A stretch of 9,147 bases of DNA from the NCBI GenBank assembly GCA_003150315.1, contig QAML01000008.1:1-9147 (forward strand). The letters are read 5' to 3'. Within the stretch, counting starts at the first letter, position 1. Every line of letters starts with the position of its first letter. Below, one piece after another: positions 1 to 6,267 of the stretch. Source of the DNA: Prevotellaceae bacterium. GTDB taxonomy: Bacteria; Bacteroidota; Bacteroidia; Bacteroidales; Bacteroidaceae. The translations under genes were made by a program, and so were the position numbers. The notes under the pieces were generated by a model. That model ran no database searches. It had not been told where the DNA came from and saw only the letters and a program-made list of their open reading frames with translations.

Positions 1-1
1 C

Positions 2-547
2 GGCGATGCTTGGGTGTCCGGCGATGCTCAGGTGTACGGCAATGCTCGGGTGTACGGCAATGCTCGGGTGTCCGGCGATGCTTGGATGTACGGCAATGCT
101 TGGGTGTACGGCAATGCTCAGGTGTCCGGCGATACTCAGGTGTACGGCAATGCTCGGGTGTCCGGCGATGCTCGGGTGTACGGCAATGCTCGGGTGTCCG
201 GCGATGCTTGGGTGTACGACAATGCTCATGTGTACGGCGATGCTCGGGTGTCCGGCGATGCTCAGGTGTACGGCAATGCTCAGGTGTACGGCGATGCTGA
301 GGTGTGCGGCGATGCTCGGGTGTCAAATAATAATGAACATTGTGGATTTGATTGTTTCGGGTCTGTTAATCGTCACACCCATGCCTATAAAACTCAATCA
401 GGAAAAGTTGAAATCACCTGCGGATGCTTTCGGGGTTCTATTGAAGAGTTCGATAGACAAGTCAAAAAGACACATCAGGGAAATAAATTCGAAAGGCAGT
501 ACATGGCTATTGCCGAAGTGATCAAGATCAAGTTCGGGCTAAAATAA
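2..547 (+). CDS. Hexapeptide-repeat (left-handed beta-helix type) phage protein, 5' end outside window
   Basis: The frame is already open at the left edge, so the start lies upstream. The first 106 visible residues are hexapeptide units of the form V-[S/Y]-G-[D/N]-A-[Q/R/W/H/E]: 17 complete units at 14-319 plus a partial one before them. This spacing is that of left-handed parallel beta-helix (hexapeptide-repeat) proteins, where the small or aliphatic residue of each turn packs inside. A different, non-repetitive C-terminal region of about 73 residues follows from 320, containing TCGCFRGSIEEFDRQVKKTH. A tail of this kind is, as I remember it, common in small Bacteroidota phage proteins, possibly as a folding cap; its function is unknown to me. 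No acyltransferase catalytic His is evident, so an enzyme role is not supported. The gene ends with TAA seven bases before the next gene's likely ATG. Confidence 0.8.
   Translation, partial: GDAWVSGDAQVYGNARVYGNARVSGDAWMYGNAWVYGNAQVSGDTQVYGNARVSGDARVYGNARVSGDAWVYDNAHVYGDARVSGDAQVYGNAQVYGDAEVCGDARVSNNNEHCGFDCFGSVNRHTHAYKTQSGKVEITCGCFRGSIEEFDRQVKKTHQGNKFERQYMAIAEVIKIKFGLK
14..319 (+). repeat. 18-bp tandem repeat array, 17 units
   Basis: Seventeen consecutive near-identical 18-bp units of the type GTGTCCGGCGATGCTCAG or GTGTACGGCAATGCTCGG, each encoding one hexapeptide. Two sub-types alternate irregularly (VSGDA and VYGNA). Because the unit is a multiple of three and has no stop in any forward frame, all three forward frames are open across the array. 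The high nucleotide identity points to recent expansion by slippage or unequal recombination. Confidence 0.95.
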
Positions 548-613
548 CATTATTATGGACTACTTAGCGGAACCCAAAGACGAATCAAAGCGGCCCTTCT
601 GTCGGGGATTCGG

Positions 614-835
614 ATGACGACGGCGCAGGGTAACAGAATCGGCCAAACCGTAGACTCTCGCAAGATCATTTCGAGACTCAGGAAACAGGGTATGCCCATT
701 TGTAGCTACTGGAATATCCGCAAGGACGACAGCGGCCGGACGGTGGCGAAATACAAGACATACTATTACGGATCGCCCCTGCCCGCCAAAGGGTCGAGAA
801 TGGGGACTTTCGATCATCCGAAACTGGATTTGTAA
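614..835 (+). CDS. Small helix-turn-helix phage protein, probably missing its true N-terminus through a frameshift
   Basis: The conventional reading starts at ATG 614 and gives 73 residues. The same frame is open back to 548 and encodes GTQRRIKAALLSGIRMTT just upstream. That looks like the first helices of the small HTH proteins common in Bacteroidota phages, in which a leading helix, a turn and a recognition helix (here SRKIISRLRKQGMPI) are followed by a beta-hairpin (AKYKTYYYG). No ATG, GTG or TTG exists in this frame before 614. An ATG with good spacing sits at 555 in another frame. Adding one base near 564-566 would join MDYL to SGTQRR. The gene may therefore be frameshifted, or the assembly may lack one base. 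Starting at 614 would lose the first helix. DNA binding is inferred from the fold pattern only. Confidence 0.6.
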   Translation: MTTAQGNRIGQTVDSRKIISRLRKQGMPICSYWNIRKDDSGRTVAKYKTYYYGSPLPAKGSRMGTFDHPKLDL

Positions 836-850
836 CTCAAAATATGAATT

Positions 851-1075
851 ATGGAAATAATCACTAAGCGCCCTAAAGGCATGCCTTACCGGAAATACGT
901 TGAGATGCGTAAGGCCAGTAACAATCAGATTCGTCGCTATCTGAGATTTGGTCGATTGTATTACCTGTCGGCAGAGATAGTCACGGTCGAAACATCGTTG
1001 GGCAAATCTCAATATCGCAAAAGCTATCCGCCATTCGTCGGTTCGGTCCGGCGAGACTTGCGGAAGCCGATTTAA
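851..1075 (+). CDS. Small basic hypothetical phage protein
   Basis: A 74-residue, strongly basic protein (many Arg and Lys) with no membrane segment. It begins MEIITKRPKGMPYRKYVEMR and ends FVGSVRRDLRKPI. The pattern 'KRPKGM-x-Y' with a later 'RRYLRFGRL' is familiar to me from small proteins of unknown function in Bacteroidota phages, but I cannot name a family. The ATG at 844 is out of frame and stops after seven codons, so 851 is the better start. It lies between a small HTH gene and the DGR-like variable protein. Nucleic-acid binding would fit its charge, but this is inference only. Confidence 0.6.
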   Translation: MEIITKRPKGMPYRKYVEMRKASNNQIRRYLRFGRLYYLSAEIVTVETSLGKSQYRKSYPPFVGSVRRDLRKPI

Positions 1076-1105
1076 TAAGCTGGATTTGTGACTGACTAAT
1101 TCTGA

Positions 1106-1570
1106 ATGAAAATGATAAAAAACGAAATCGAGCTTTGCGGCCTGCTGTGGGACACAGAGAACCTGGCAATCGGCGGTTATGAGAAGGACGGCCATCATTA
1201 CTACACATGGCATGAGGCTATAGAGGCCGCGAGGTCCGTAGGTAAGCGCTTGCCGACCCGGGAGGAATGGAAGGCATTATGCGATCTCGGCTCGACTTGG
1301 GACGACGAGCGCAAGGGCCGTTGGTTCGGGGGGAACCACGACTCGGACCACAAGGGCTCGTTATTCCTGCCTGCTGCGGGCCTGCGCAACAACAATAGCG
1401 GCGAGTTGGTCGGCACGAGCTCCAACGGCTACTGTTGGTCCTCGTCGCCGTACTACGGAGGCGTCAGCTACGCGGGCGGCCTCGGCTTCTACTCGGGCAG
1501 CGTCTACCCGCTGAACAGCAACAATCGCGCCTACGGCTTCAGCGTGCGTTGTGTGCGGGACAAAGAATAG
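1106..1570 (+). CDS. C-type-lectin/FGE-like protein, likely DGR variable (target) protein
   Basis: A 154-residue protein. The middle (GKRLPTREEWKALCDLGSTW, about residues 46-66) matches the formylglycine-generating-enzyme/sulfatase-modifying-factor type of C-type lectin fold, as do the following LFLPAAGLRNNNSG and the closing GFSVRCVRD. This arrangement is typical of variable proteins of diversity-generating retroelements in Bacteroidota phages. From residue 109 (YCWSSSP) to 146 most exposed positions use codons ending in C (TAC, GGC, GTC, AGC, CTC, TTC, AAC), as expected when AAC codons of a template are randomised at their adenines. The end of the gene is conserved and GC-rich, as expected of an IMH-type initiation site. 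DGR targets usually act as ligand-binding tips or displayed receptors. No reverse transcriptase or template repeat is in the window. The start could also be the Met at 1112. Confidence 0.8.
   Translation: MKMIKNEIELCGLLWDTENLAIGGYEKDGHHYYTWHEAIEAARSVGKRLPTREEWKALCDLGSTWDDERKGRWFGGNHDSDHKGSLFLPAAGLRNNNSGELVGTSSNGYCWSSSPYYGGVSYAGGLGFYSGSVYPLNSNNRAYGFSVRCVRDKE
1415..1560 (+). repeat. Candidate DGR variable repeat (VR)
   Basis: The 3' part of the lectin-like gene has invariant scaffold codons (TGG TCC TCG TCG CCG; CGC GCC; GGC TTC AGC GTG CGT TGT) between clusters of NNC codons encoding Y, G, V, S, L, F and N. In known DGRs such positions derive from AAC in the template repeat. The boundaries are approximate because the template is not visible here. 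Confidence 0.55.
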
Positions 1571-1583
1571 TTCTTGAAAAGAA

Positions 1584-1614
1584 AAAGCCCCCGACGGGTG
1601 ATACCGGGGACTTT
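1584..1614 (+). terminator. Terminator-like hairpin after the lectin-like gene
   Basis: AAAGCCCCCG at 1584-1593 pairs with CGGGGACTTT at 1605-1614, with one C/A mismatch and an 11-nt loop. It starts 13 bases after the stop codon of the lectin-like gene. The A-run before and short T-run after the GC stem fit a (possibly bidirectional) intrinsic terminator, but the T-tract is only three bases. Confidence 0.5.
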
Positions 1615-1617
1615 AGC

Positions 1618-1642
1618 CGGACGGAGATTAGCTATCCGTTCG
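1618..1642 (+). other. Second intergenic hairpin
   Basis: CGGACGGA at 1618-1625 can pair with TCCGTTCG at 1635-1642 (one G-U pair, 9-nt loop), directly after the terminator-like hairpin. It may extend the terminator or be an operator; nothing decides between them. Confidence 0.35.
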
Positions 1643-1887
1643 ACGGAATAAAGATAGTGAAAAGTTTTGAATCATGGACAGGCAGTCACCGCAGACGTGC
1701 GGATAAGTGACAGGCAATGATGCGAGGAGTGCGCCACTGAGATGTACAGCAAGATGTGGCCAACACGAACGAAGCCGACGGCTACCTTTTCTCGCAGGTA
1801 AGATTCAAAGTCGTCGCCGGGGCGGAACCGGCCCTGTCCTCAAAAGCAATGGCATAAGCTGTAAGATGCCACTAAAAATTAAAAAGC

Positions 1888-2688
1888 ATGGGATTAAACG
1901 AAGGAACTAACGCAACGTACATCGGTATCAGCGATGGGAAAGTGTCTCTGAGGGTGAGCGAAGGAACGCCGGGAGCGGTGCAGATCGTGAACAAGGAGAG
2001 CGGCAAGGTTAGCTGGATCAAGTATTACCGATCAATAACCGGCTATCTGACCGATCTGGCCAACAAGCAGGATCGATTCAATGACACGATGTATAACTGG
2101 CATCTGACAATCGTGGACGGCGACGATACCTATATTCTCCAAGTCAGAGAGCGGAGCGGTTATGGACGATCTCTGATGAAGTCCCTGCCCAATGTGGACT
2201 TCACCAAAAAAATCACTTTTACTCCCTATGTAAAAGTGGTGGACGACAAGAAACGAGGAACGCTCTATCTGTCTCAGGACAATGAGAATGTCGATTGGTA
2301 CTTTACGCGCGAAGAACCGCACGGGATGCCCGAGCTTATACAACGGACGGATGCACGCGGAAACGTCGTTTACGACGATTCGGACATACTGAATTTTTTC
2401 CTCAATTATGTAAAAGACGTTATCCAGCCGCGTATCAGGGAGGCTAATCGCAAACGACTCGGAGAGCTCCCGCAGGGAGAGCCTGTAATGGACGAGGGCG
2501 ACAGCGCTGCATGGATGGAGCAGGAACATGCTCGTCAGGTAGCATCTTTGAAATCGGACAAAGAAACGGCCCTGAGCGACCGCTCCGCCGTGCGCCAACG
2601 CTTCGAGCGTAATCAGACGAATTCCTCACCGTCATTCTCGGACGGGATGCCTATTCCGGACGATATGCCTGCTGATCTTCCATTTTAA
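1888..2688 (+). CDS. Putative phage single-stranded DNA-binding protein
   Basis: A 266-residue protein, mainly beta-rich in the first 150 residues (alternating hydrophobic strands such as KVSLRVSEG, WHLTIVDGDDTYILQV and GTLYLSQD). A charged helical stretch and a disordered region follow. The last ten residues, PDDMPADLPF, closely resemble the acidic C-terminal tip of bacterial SSB (E. coli DDDIPF), which docks partner proteins. Phage ssDNA-binding proteins use similar acidic tails. Its place directly before a RecB-type nuclease and an initiator/DnaB pair supports a role in covering ssDNA during phage replication or recombination. I do not recognise a named family for the body, so the assignment rests on the tail, the beta-rich composition and context. 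It may be the first gene of the replication operon. Confidence 0.6.
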   Translation: MGLNEGTNATYIGISDGKVSLRVSEGTPGAVQIVNKESGKVSWIKYYRSITGYLTDLANKQDRFNDTMYNWHLTIVDGDDTYILQVRERSGYGRSLMKSLPNVDFTKKITFTPYVKVVDDKKRGTLYLSQDNENVDWYFTREEPHGMPELIQRTDARGNVVYDDSDILNFFLNYVKDVIQPRIREANRKRLGELPQGEPVMDEGDSAAWMEQEHARQVASLKSDKETALSDRSAVRQRFERNQTNSSPSFSDGMPIPDDMPADLPF

Positions 2689-2699
2689 TAACGACGACT

Positions 2700-3470
2700 A
2701 TGAGACGACTATTTCACGACCCGTCGGCTAAGCAGATTACATTCTGCGACGAACGTTTCTATAAAACGGCCGATGGCAATTTTTATCCGTCCGTTACGAC
2801 GGTACTCGATCTTTACCCGAAAGGCAGAGAGTTCAACGAGTGGCTCAAGCGTAATGGGCAGGAGGCGGATATAATCGTTAATTCTGCCGCCGACACGGGT
2901 TCTAAGGTACACGAGGCTATCGATAAGCTGCAACAAGGGGATGAAGTATTATGGGACGACAGCGTATATACGCTGCGCGAGTGGCAGATGATAAACCGGT
3001 TCATCGACTTTTTCAAGCGCTTTCAGCCCGAGATCATAAGCTCTGAGTTTACGCTCGTATGCGATAAGTACGCAGTAGCGGGTACGGTGGATATGGTCTG
3101 CCGGTTACTCGGCAAGCTGTGGCTGATCGATCTGAAAACGTCGAACTATGTACACGCTACGCACCATATTCAAGCCGCTACCTATACGACGATGTTCAAC
3201 GAGATCAACAAGGGCGAATTTCCTCCCATCCAAAAGACGGGTATTCTTCATCTGAACGCAAAGACTCGTACTGAGGGAGGCAAGGGGAAAATACAAGGGG
3301 CGGGCTGGCAGCTTGTGCCGGTCACGAACTGTCAGAAACATTTCGCCTCGTTTCGTCATGTGCGGGCAATATGGGATTTGGAGAATCCGAATCCCCGACC
3401 GAAGAACCTCGTATATCCGGACCGACTAAAACTTTCCGACTATGGCAACCTTGCAACAGCTGCTGTCTGA
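2700..3470 (+). CDS. RecB-like PD-(D/E)XK nuclease, phage type
   Basis: A 256-residue protein with the features of the RecB/Cas4-like PD-(D/E)XK nucleases found in phages. These are YPSVTTVL (residues 29-36), GSKVHEAID (67-75; His71 is the usual metal-adjacent histidine), Glu116 in SSEF, Asp131 in AGTVDMV, the D-x-K core in LIDLKTS (Asp144, Lys146), and Gln158 to Tyr162 of the Q-x3-Y motif (HIQAATY). All catalytic positions are present, so it should be an active Mg-dependent exo- or endonuclease. In phage replication modules such enzymes typically resect dsDNA ends for recombination or process replication intermediates. It lies 11 bases after the SSB-like gene. Its last 29 bases overlap the next gene, which suggests coupled translation. 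Confidence 0.85.
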   Translation: MRRLFHDPSAKQITFCDERFYKTADGNFYPSVTTVLDLYPKGREFNEWLKRNGQEADIIVNSAADTGSKVHEAIDKLQQGDEVLWDDSVYTLREWQMINRFIDFFKRFQPEIISSEFTLVCDKYAVAGTVDMVCRLLGKLWLIDLKTSNYVHATHHIQAATYTTMFNEINKGEFPPIQKTGILHLNAKTRTEGGKGKIQGAGWQLVPVTNCQKHFASFRHVRAIWDLENPNPRPKNLVYPDRLKLSDYGNLATAAV

Positions 3471-3834
3471 AGCCGAGGAGTATCAGCGGTACGCGGAACA
3501 GAAGTGTCCGTGCGATCCGGCCCAGATCAACGAGCGGCTTAGAACGCTCCATGTGTATATGGCCCGTACAGGACAGATGCTCGCCGAAGCCAAGCTTTTG
3601 CTTAATGAGAAAAAGGGTGCGGAGGTCGCTGATATGGTTGTCAAGCTGGCTAAAGGAGGCTTTTTGTCCGCCAAAGCTCAAAATGCGCTGGTGGATAGCA
3701 TAGCGGCCAAGGAGAAATACTTGGTAGACCTGCTGGACAGACTCAATGCGACCTGTACGCATCAGGCCGATCACGTTCGGTCGCTCCTGTCCTACGAAAG
3801 AGAGAATATGAGATTGATGAGAACGGGATATTGA
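3442..3834 (+). CDS. Small helical hypothetical protein of the replication module
   Basis: A 130-residue protein, almost entirely predicted helical, with heptad-like hydrophobic spacing (LQQLLSEAEEYQRYAEQ, LHVYMARTGQMLAEAKLLL, SIAAKEKYLVDLLDRLN) and no membrane segment. It starts inside the nuclease gene (29-base overlap) and ends just before the initiator-like gene, so it is almost certainly translated with them. I do not recognise a family. The position and helical make-up would fit a recombination mediator or a nuclease or helicase partner, but no motif supports any of these. The start ATG 3442 is the first in frame after the preceding stop that keeps the helical N-terminus. Confidence 0.65.
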   Translation: MATLQQLLSEAEEYQRYAEQKCPCDPAQINERLRTLHVYMARTGQMLAEAKLLLNEKKGAEVADMVVKLAKGGFLSAKAQNALVDSIAAKEKYLVDLLDRLNATCTHQADHVRSLLSYERENMRLMRTGY

Positions 3835-3841
3835 AAGGTTG

Positions 3842-4663
3842 ATGGACGGTTTCATTCGATTAAATAGAAAGTTCTTCACGAATGCTTATTGGTCGCAGCA
3901 ACGCACCTTTAGTCTGTCAGAAGCGTGGCTCGATTTAATTCAGATGGCACGATTTGATGCGGAACCAGCAATGAAAGAACTACCTAACGGTCGCCTGATA
4001 ACTATTAAACGAGGCGAAATACACGCGGGTTTGCGATTCTTATCCGATCGTTGGGGCTGGAGTGTCGAAAAGACGCAGCGATACATCAATAAGCATATAC
4101 AAAAACACGAAATCGAACGGCGAACCGAACAGGGGGAAAGTATTTTAATTCTTTGTAATTACGAGTATTACAATCCATTGGAAGACACTGTGTCGAACAC
4201 TATGTCGAACACCCCCCCGAAAAACCCGTACACTGCCCTGACACCGACCCGTACAAAGAAGAAGAAAGAGGAAGAATATATACCCCCCTATAGTCCCCCC
4301 GTCGGGGGGAACCCCGCTGCGGGCGGTTCCGCCCTTGCGGGGCCTCGCTCAGCGGCAGATCCGGGGTATATCCCTATACCCTCCGAATCTTCTACGCAGG
4401 CGCCGGGGCCGCCGGCCGAGGCGGACGAAACGGTTTCCCGTAGACGGTTTCGTCCACCTCAGACCGAAGAGGTGGCAGCCTATTGTGCCGCTCGAAACAA
4501 TGGCATTGACCCGGCAGCATTCATGGATTTTTACGAGTCTAAGGGTTGGATGGTAGGTCGTAACAAAATGAAAAATTGGCAAGCTGCCGTGAGAACGTGG
4601 GAGCGAAAACGGAAAACGACACAAGAGGAAGTAGTGCCTCGTAAACCATTGAAATTACTATGA
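3842..4663 (+). CDS. Phage replication initiator / helicase-loader-like protein
   Basis: A 273-residue protein in three parts. Residues about 1-110 form a winged helix-turn-helix, with FIRLNRKFF, a helix FSLSEAWLDLIQMARF, RGEIHAGLRFLSDRWGWS and a recognition-like helix EKTQRYINKHIQKH. Next is a low-complexity linker rich in Pro, Gly, Ala and Lys of about 90 residues. The C-terminal domain contains EEVAAYCAARNNGIDPAAFM, DFYESKGWMVGRNKMKNW and QAAVRTWERK; it is the one usually seen at the end of phage DnaD/replisome-organiser-like initiators. It immediately precedes DnaB with an ATGA overlap, the classic place for an initiator or loader. ATG 3842 is preferred over TTG 3839 because a GAAAGG lies just upstream. 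Its linker DNA holds several inverted repeats (see below), as in phages whose origin lies inside the initiator gene. Confidence 0.75.
   Translation: MDGFIRLNRKFFTNAYWSQQRTFSLSEAWLDLIQMARFDAEPAMKELPNGRLITIKRGEIHAGLRFLSDRWGWSVEKTQRYINKHIQKHEIERRTEQGESILILCNYEYYNPLEDTVSNTMSNTPPKNPYTALTPTRTKKKKEEEYIPPYSPPVGGNPAAGGSALAGPRSAADPGYIPIPSESSTQAPGPPAEADETVSRRRFRPPQTEEVAAYCAARNNGIDPAAFMDFYESKGWMVGRNKMKNWQAAVRTWERKRKTTQEEVVPRKPLKLL
4294..4310. repeat. Perfect GC palindrome in the initiator linker
   Basis: TCCCCCCG, T, CGGGGGGA: 8-bp arms with a single central base, inside the linker-coding region of the initiator-like gene. Confidence 0.9.
4312..4342. repeat. Nested GC-rich inverted repeat in the initiator linker
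   Basis: CCCCGC (4312-4317) pairs with GCGGGG (4337-4342), and inside it GGGCGG (4321-4326) pairs with CCGCCC (4329-4334) around a TT loop. It adjoins the palindrome at 4294-4310. Confidence 0.85.
4423..4455. repeat. 9-bp inverted repeat with internal ACGGTTTC direct repeat
   Basis: GGACGAAAC (4423-4431) and GTTTCGTCC (4447-4455) are perfect inverted repeats separated by 15 bases. ACGGTTTC also occurs twice as a direct repeat (4430-4437 and 4444-4451), 14 bases apart. Together with the upstream palindromes this resembles an initiator-binding or origin region. Confidence 0.7.
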
Positions 4664-6051
4664 TTGACGATATTGTTATTCCACAGGCTACCAAAATAGA
4701 GCAAGCCGTAATCGGAGCTTTGCTTCTGGAGCCGGGCTTTATTCCCGAGGTGGTCGCCGAACTTACTCCGGATAGTTTCTACGAGCCTTTCAATGCGAAA
4801 GTGTACAGTGTGATACGGGCTATGTATGATAGCGGTGAGCAGATCGATCTATTTACCGTTTCGCAACGATGCAAACGGGATCAGGAGCTCGCATCGAAGA
4901 ACGTAGCGGCTATTCTGTCAGGCTATACGATGCTGGTAGGATCGGGGGCGGGCGTAGTTGCCCATGCGAGAATAGTCCGAGAGAAGTATTTGTCACGGCA
5001 GTTGATAACCGTAGCCACCAAAGCTCTGAATGAGATACGCAATGAGGAGGATCTGTCGGAGATCATAGACGAGTTCAATTCGGGCATGGACCGTATTTCG
5101 ATGTCCGTTGCCGGAGGACGTGGCGCAAGACATATCAGCGAACTGTTGAACGAGTGCATGCGTGATGCCGAACGAAGGCAAGTGTTGGCGGAGCAAGGCA
5201 TGACTCCGGGTATTCCGACGGGACTTGTGCAGCTTGACGAACTGACAACCGGTTGGCACGGCGGAGAGTTGATCGTTTTGGCTGCCCGCCCGGGTATGGG
5301 GAAGACGGCCTTTATGCTTCACAGCGCCCGAACGGCTGCCGCTGCCGGTTACTCGCCATGTATCTATTCGCTCGAAATGAGCGGAGTATCCATAGCGGAT
5401 CGGTTGCTAATGGCAGTCTGTGGGGTCGATTCGGATGTGTACCGGTCTGGCAAGATGGATTCAGAAGATTGGAAAGAGTTGGAACGTGCGTCTGCCGAGT
5501 TAAGCAACTTGCCGATATATGTGGATGATAATCCGGTGGTATCGATGCGCTACATTCGTTCGCATAGCAAGATCATGAAGAAGCGAGGACGTTGCGGAAT
5601 CATCTTCATCGATTATTTGCAGTTGGCCGATACTTCGACAGACCAGCGTAATCGTAATCGGGAGCAAGAAATCGCCCAAGCCAGCCGGCAGGCCAAAATT
5701 ATTGCCAAAGAGTTGGATGTCCCAGTCGTATTGCTTTCTCAATTGTCCCGAAAGTGCGAAGAAAGGGGAGGCATGAACCGTATGCCGATGTTGTCGGATT
5801 TGCGCGAGTCGGGTGCTATCGAGCAAGATGCCGACATTGTGGGCTTCATTTTTCGACCGGCTTATTACAATATCGATTCATGGCCTACTTCTCAGGGAGA
5901 TGTCAGTACGAGGGACCTCGGCATCGTCAATATCGCCAAGCAGCGTAATGGCGCTACAGAAGAAATACCCTTCCGACATAATCACTCGATGACTCGTATA
6001 ACGGACTATAAGCTTTACGACAATGAACCCAAGCGAGGCACCCCTTTCTGA
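4660..6051 (+). CDS. dnaB: Replicative DNA helicase (DnaB family)
   Basis: A 463-residue protein of the usual DnaB length. The N-terminal domain (about residues 8-115) begins with the typical ATKIEQAVIGALLLEP. The RecA-like C-terminal domain has IPTGLVQLDELTTGWHGGEL, Walker A ARPGMGKT (209-216), the H1a-type YSLEM (236-240, catalytic Glu239), Walker B IIFIDYLQL (314-322), LLSQLSRKCEERG with SDLRESGAIEQDAD (about 358-392), and the arginine-finger region KQRNG (427-431). All key residues are present, so it should be active: an ATP-driven hexameric helicase unwinding DNA 5' to 3' at the fork. It begins in an ATGA overlap with the initiator/loader-like gene and its last 29 bases overlap the next gene. 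A phage-encoded helicase with its own loader would free replication from host DnaB. Confidence 0.97.
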   Translation: MIDDIVIPQATKIEQAVIGALLLEPGFIPEVVAELTPDSFYEPFNAKVYSVIRAMYDSGEQIDLFTVSQRCKRDQELASKNVAAILSGYTMLVGSGAGVVAHARIVREKYLSRQLITVATKALNEIRNEEDLSEIIDEFNSGMDRISMSVAGGRGARHISELLNECMRDAERRQVLAEQGMTPGIPTGLVQLDELTTGWHGGELIVLAARPGMGKTAFMLHSARTAAAAGYSPCIYSLEMSGVSIADRLLMAVCGVDSDVYRSGKMDSEDWKELERASAELSNLPIYVDDNPVVSMRYIRSHSKIMKKRGRCGIIFIDYLQLADTSTDQRNRNREQEIAQASRQAKIIAKELDVPVVLLSQLSRKCEERGGMNRMPMLSDLRESGAIEQDADIVGFIFRPAYYNIDSWPTSQGDVSTRDLGIVNIAKQRNGATEEIPFRHNHSMTRITDYKLYDNEPKRGTPF

Positions 6052-6256
6052 AAGAGTATATGAAGCTATTCGGGAAATTGAGCGTCGCAAGACTGAGGCG
6101 AGGATTGTACCCTCTCATGCGCTAATGATTCGAGATATTTTCCCCGAAACAGGGATACCGCCTTCGCAAATATTTTCCGAGTGTGTCAAACTATATCTCG
6201 AGGGGAGAATAACGGGTGGACCAACTATCAATGATAGATACTTTAAAGCGCTATAA
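6023..6256 (+). CDS. Small winged-helix-like hypothetical protein
   Basis: A 77-residue protein starting inside the end of the helicase gene (29-base overlap), so probably co-translated with it. Two helices at the start (SERVYEAIREIERRK and HALMIRDIFPETG) are followed by a recognition-helix-like segment, PPSQIFSECVKLYLEGRI. The end, TGGPTINDRYFKAL, looks like a short beta wing. This layout resembles small wHTH proteins of Bacteroidota phages, but I cannot name a family. A role in regulating or assisting replication is inferred from position only. Confidence 0.6.
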   Translation: MNPSEAPLSERVYEAIREIERRKTEARIVPSHALMIRDIFPETGIPPSQIFSECVKLYLEGRITGGPTINDRYFKAL

Positions 6257-6267
6257 CATTTGTGATT

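Larger units (their letters stand above)
1571..1887. other. Intergenic region of about 317 bases
   Basis: No convincing gene. Besides the two hairpins, a 38-codon stretch at 1741-1857 reads in one frame with coding-like composition (VANTNEADGYLFSQVRFKVV, then ending SSKAMA and TAA). It follows an in-frame TGA at 1738, and its only start candidate is GTG at 1756. It may be the tail of a decayed gene. No promoter matching TTTG-N19-21-TAnnTTTG was found here, although this gap separates the lectin-like gene from the replication module. Confidence 0.5.

Noticed and set aside
14..319. CRISPR-like array
   Set aside because: The units are contiguous 18-mers with no spacers, and they encode hexapeptides.
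6..521. Two further open + strand frames across the 18-bp repeats
   Set aside because: They arise because an 18-bp unit without stops repeats in every frame. Their products (MLGCPAML, GVRRCS repeats) have no family features, while the VSGDA/VYGNA frame fits the hexapeptide fold.
560..1213. 217-codon open frame on the minus strand
   Set aside because: It runs opposite three + strand genes, lacks any recognisable motif, and begins with a Cys/Val-rich segment unlike a normal N-terminus. It is best explained as the complement of the coding frames.
1707..1910. 67-codon frame in the intergenic gap
   Set aside because: GTG start, Arg/Cys-rich composition typical of a non-coding frame, and it overlaps the start of the SSB-like gene.
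2032..2598. 188-codon minus-strand frame opposite the SSB-like gene
   Set aside because: It is the complement of a well-supported + strand gene, with no motif or start context.
3442..6051. Two overlaps of exactly 29 bases (3442-3470 and 6023-6051)
   Set aside because: The shared length appears to be coincidence; overlapping ends are common in compact phage operons.
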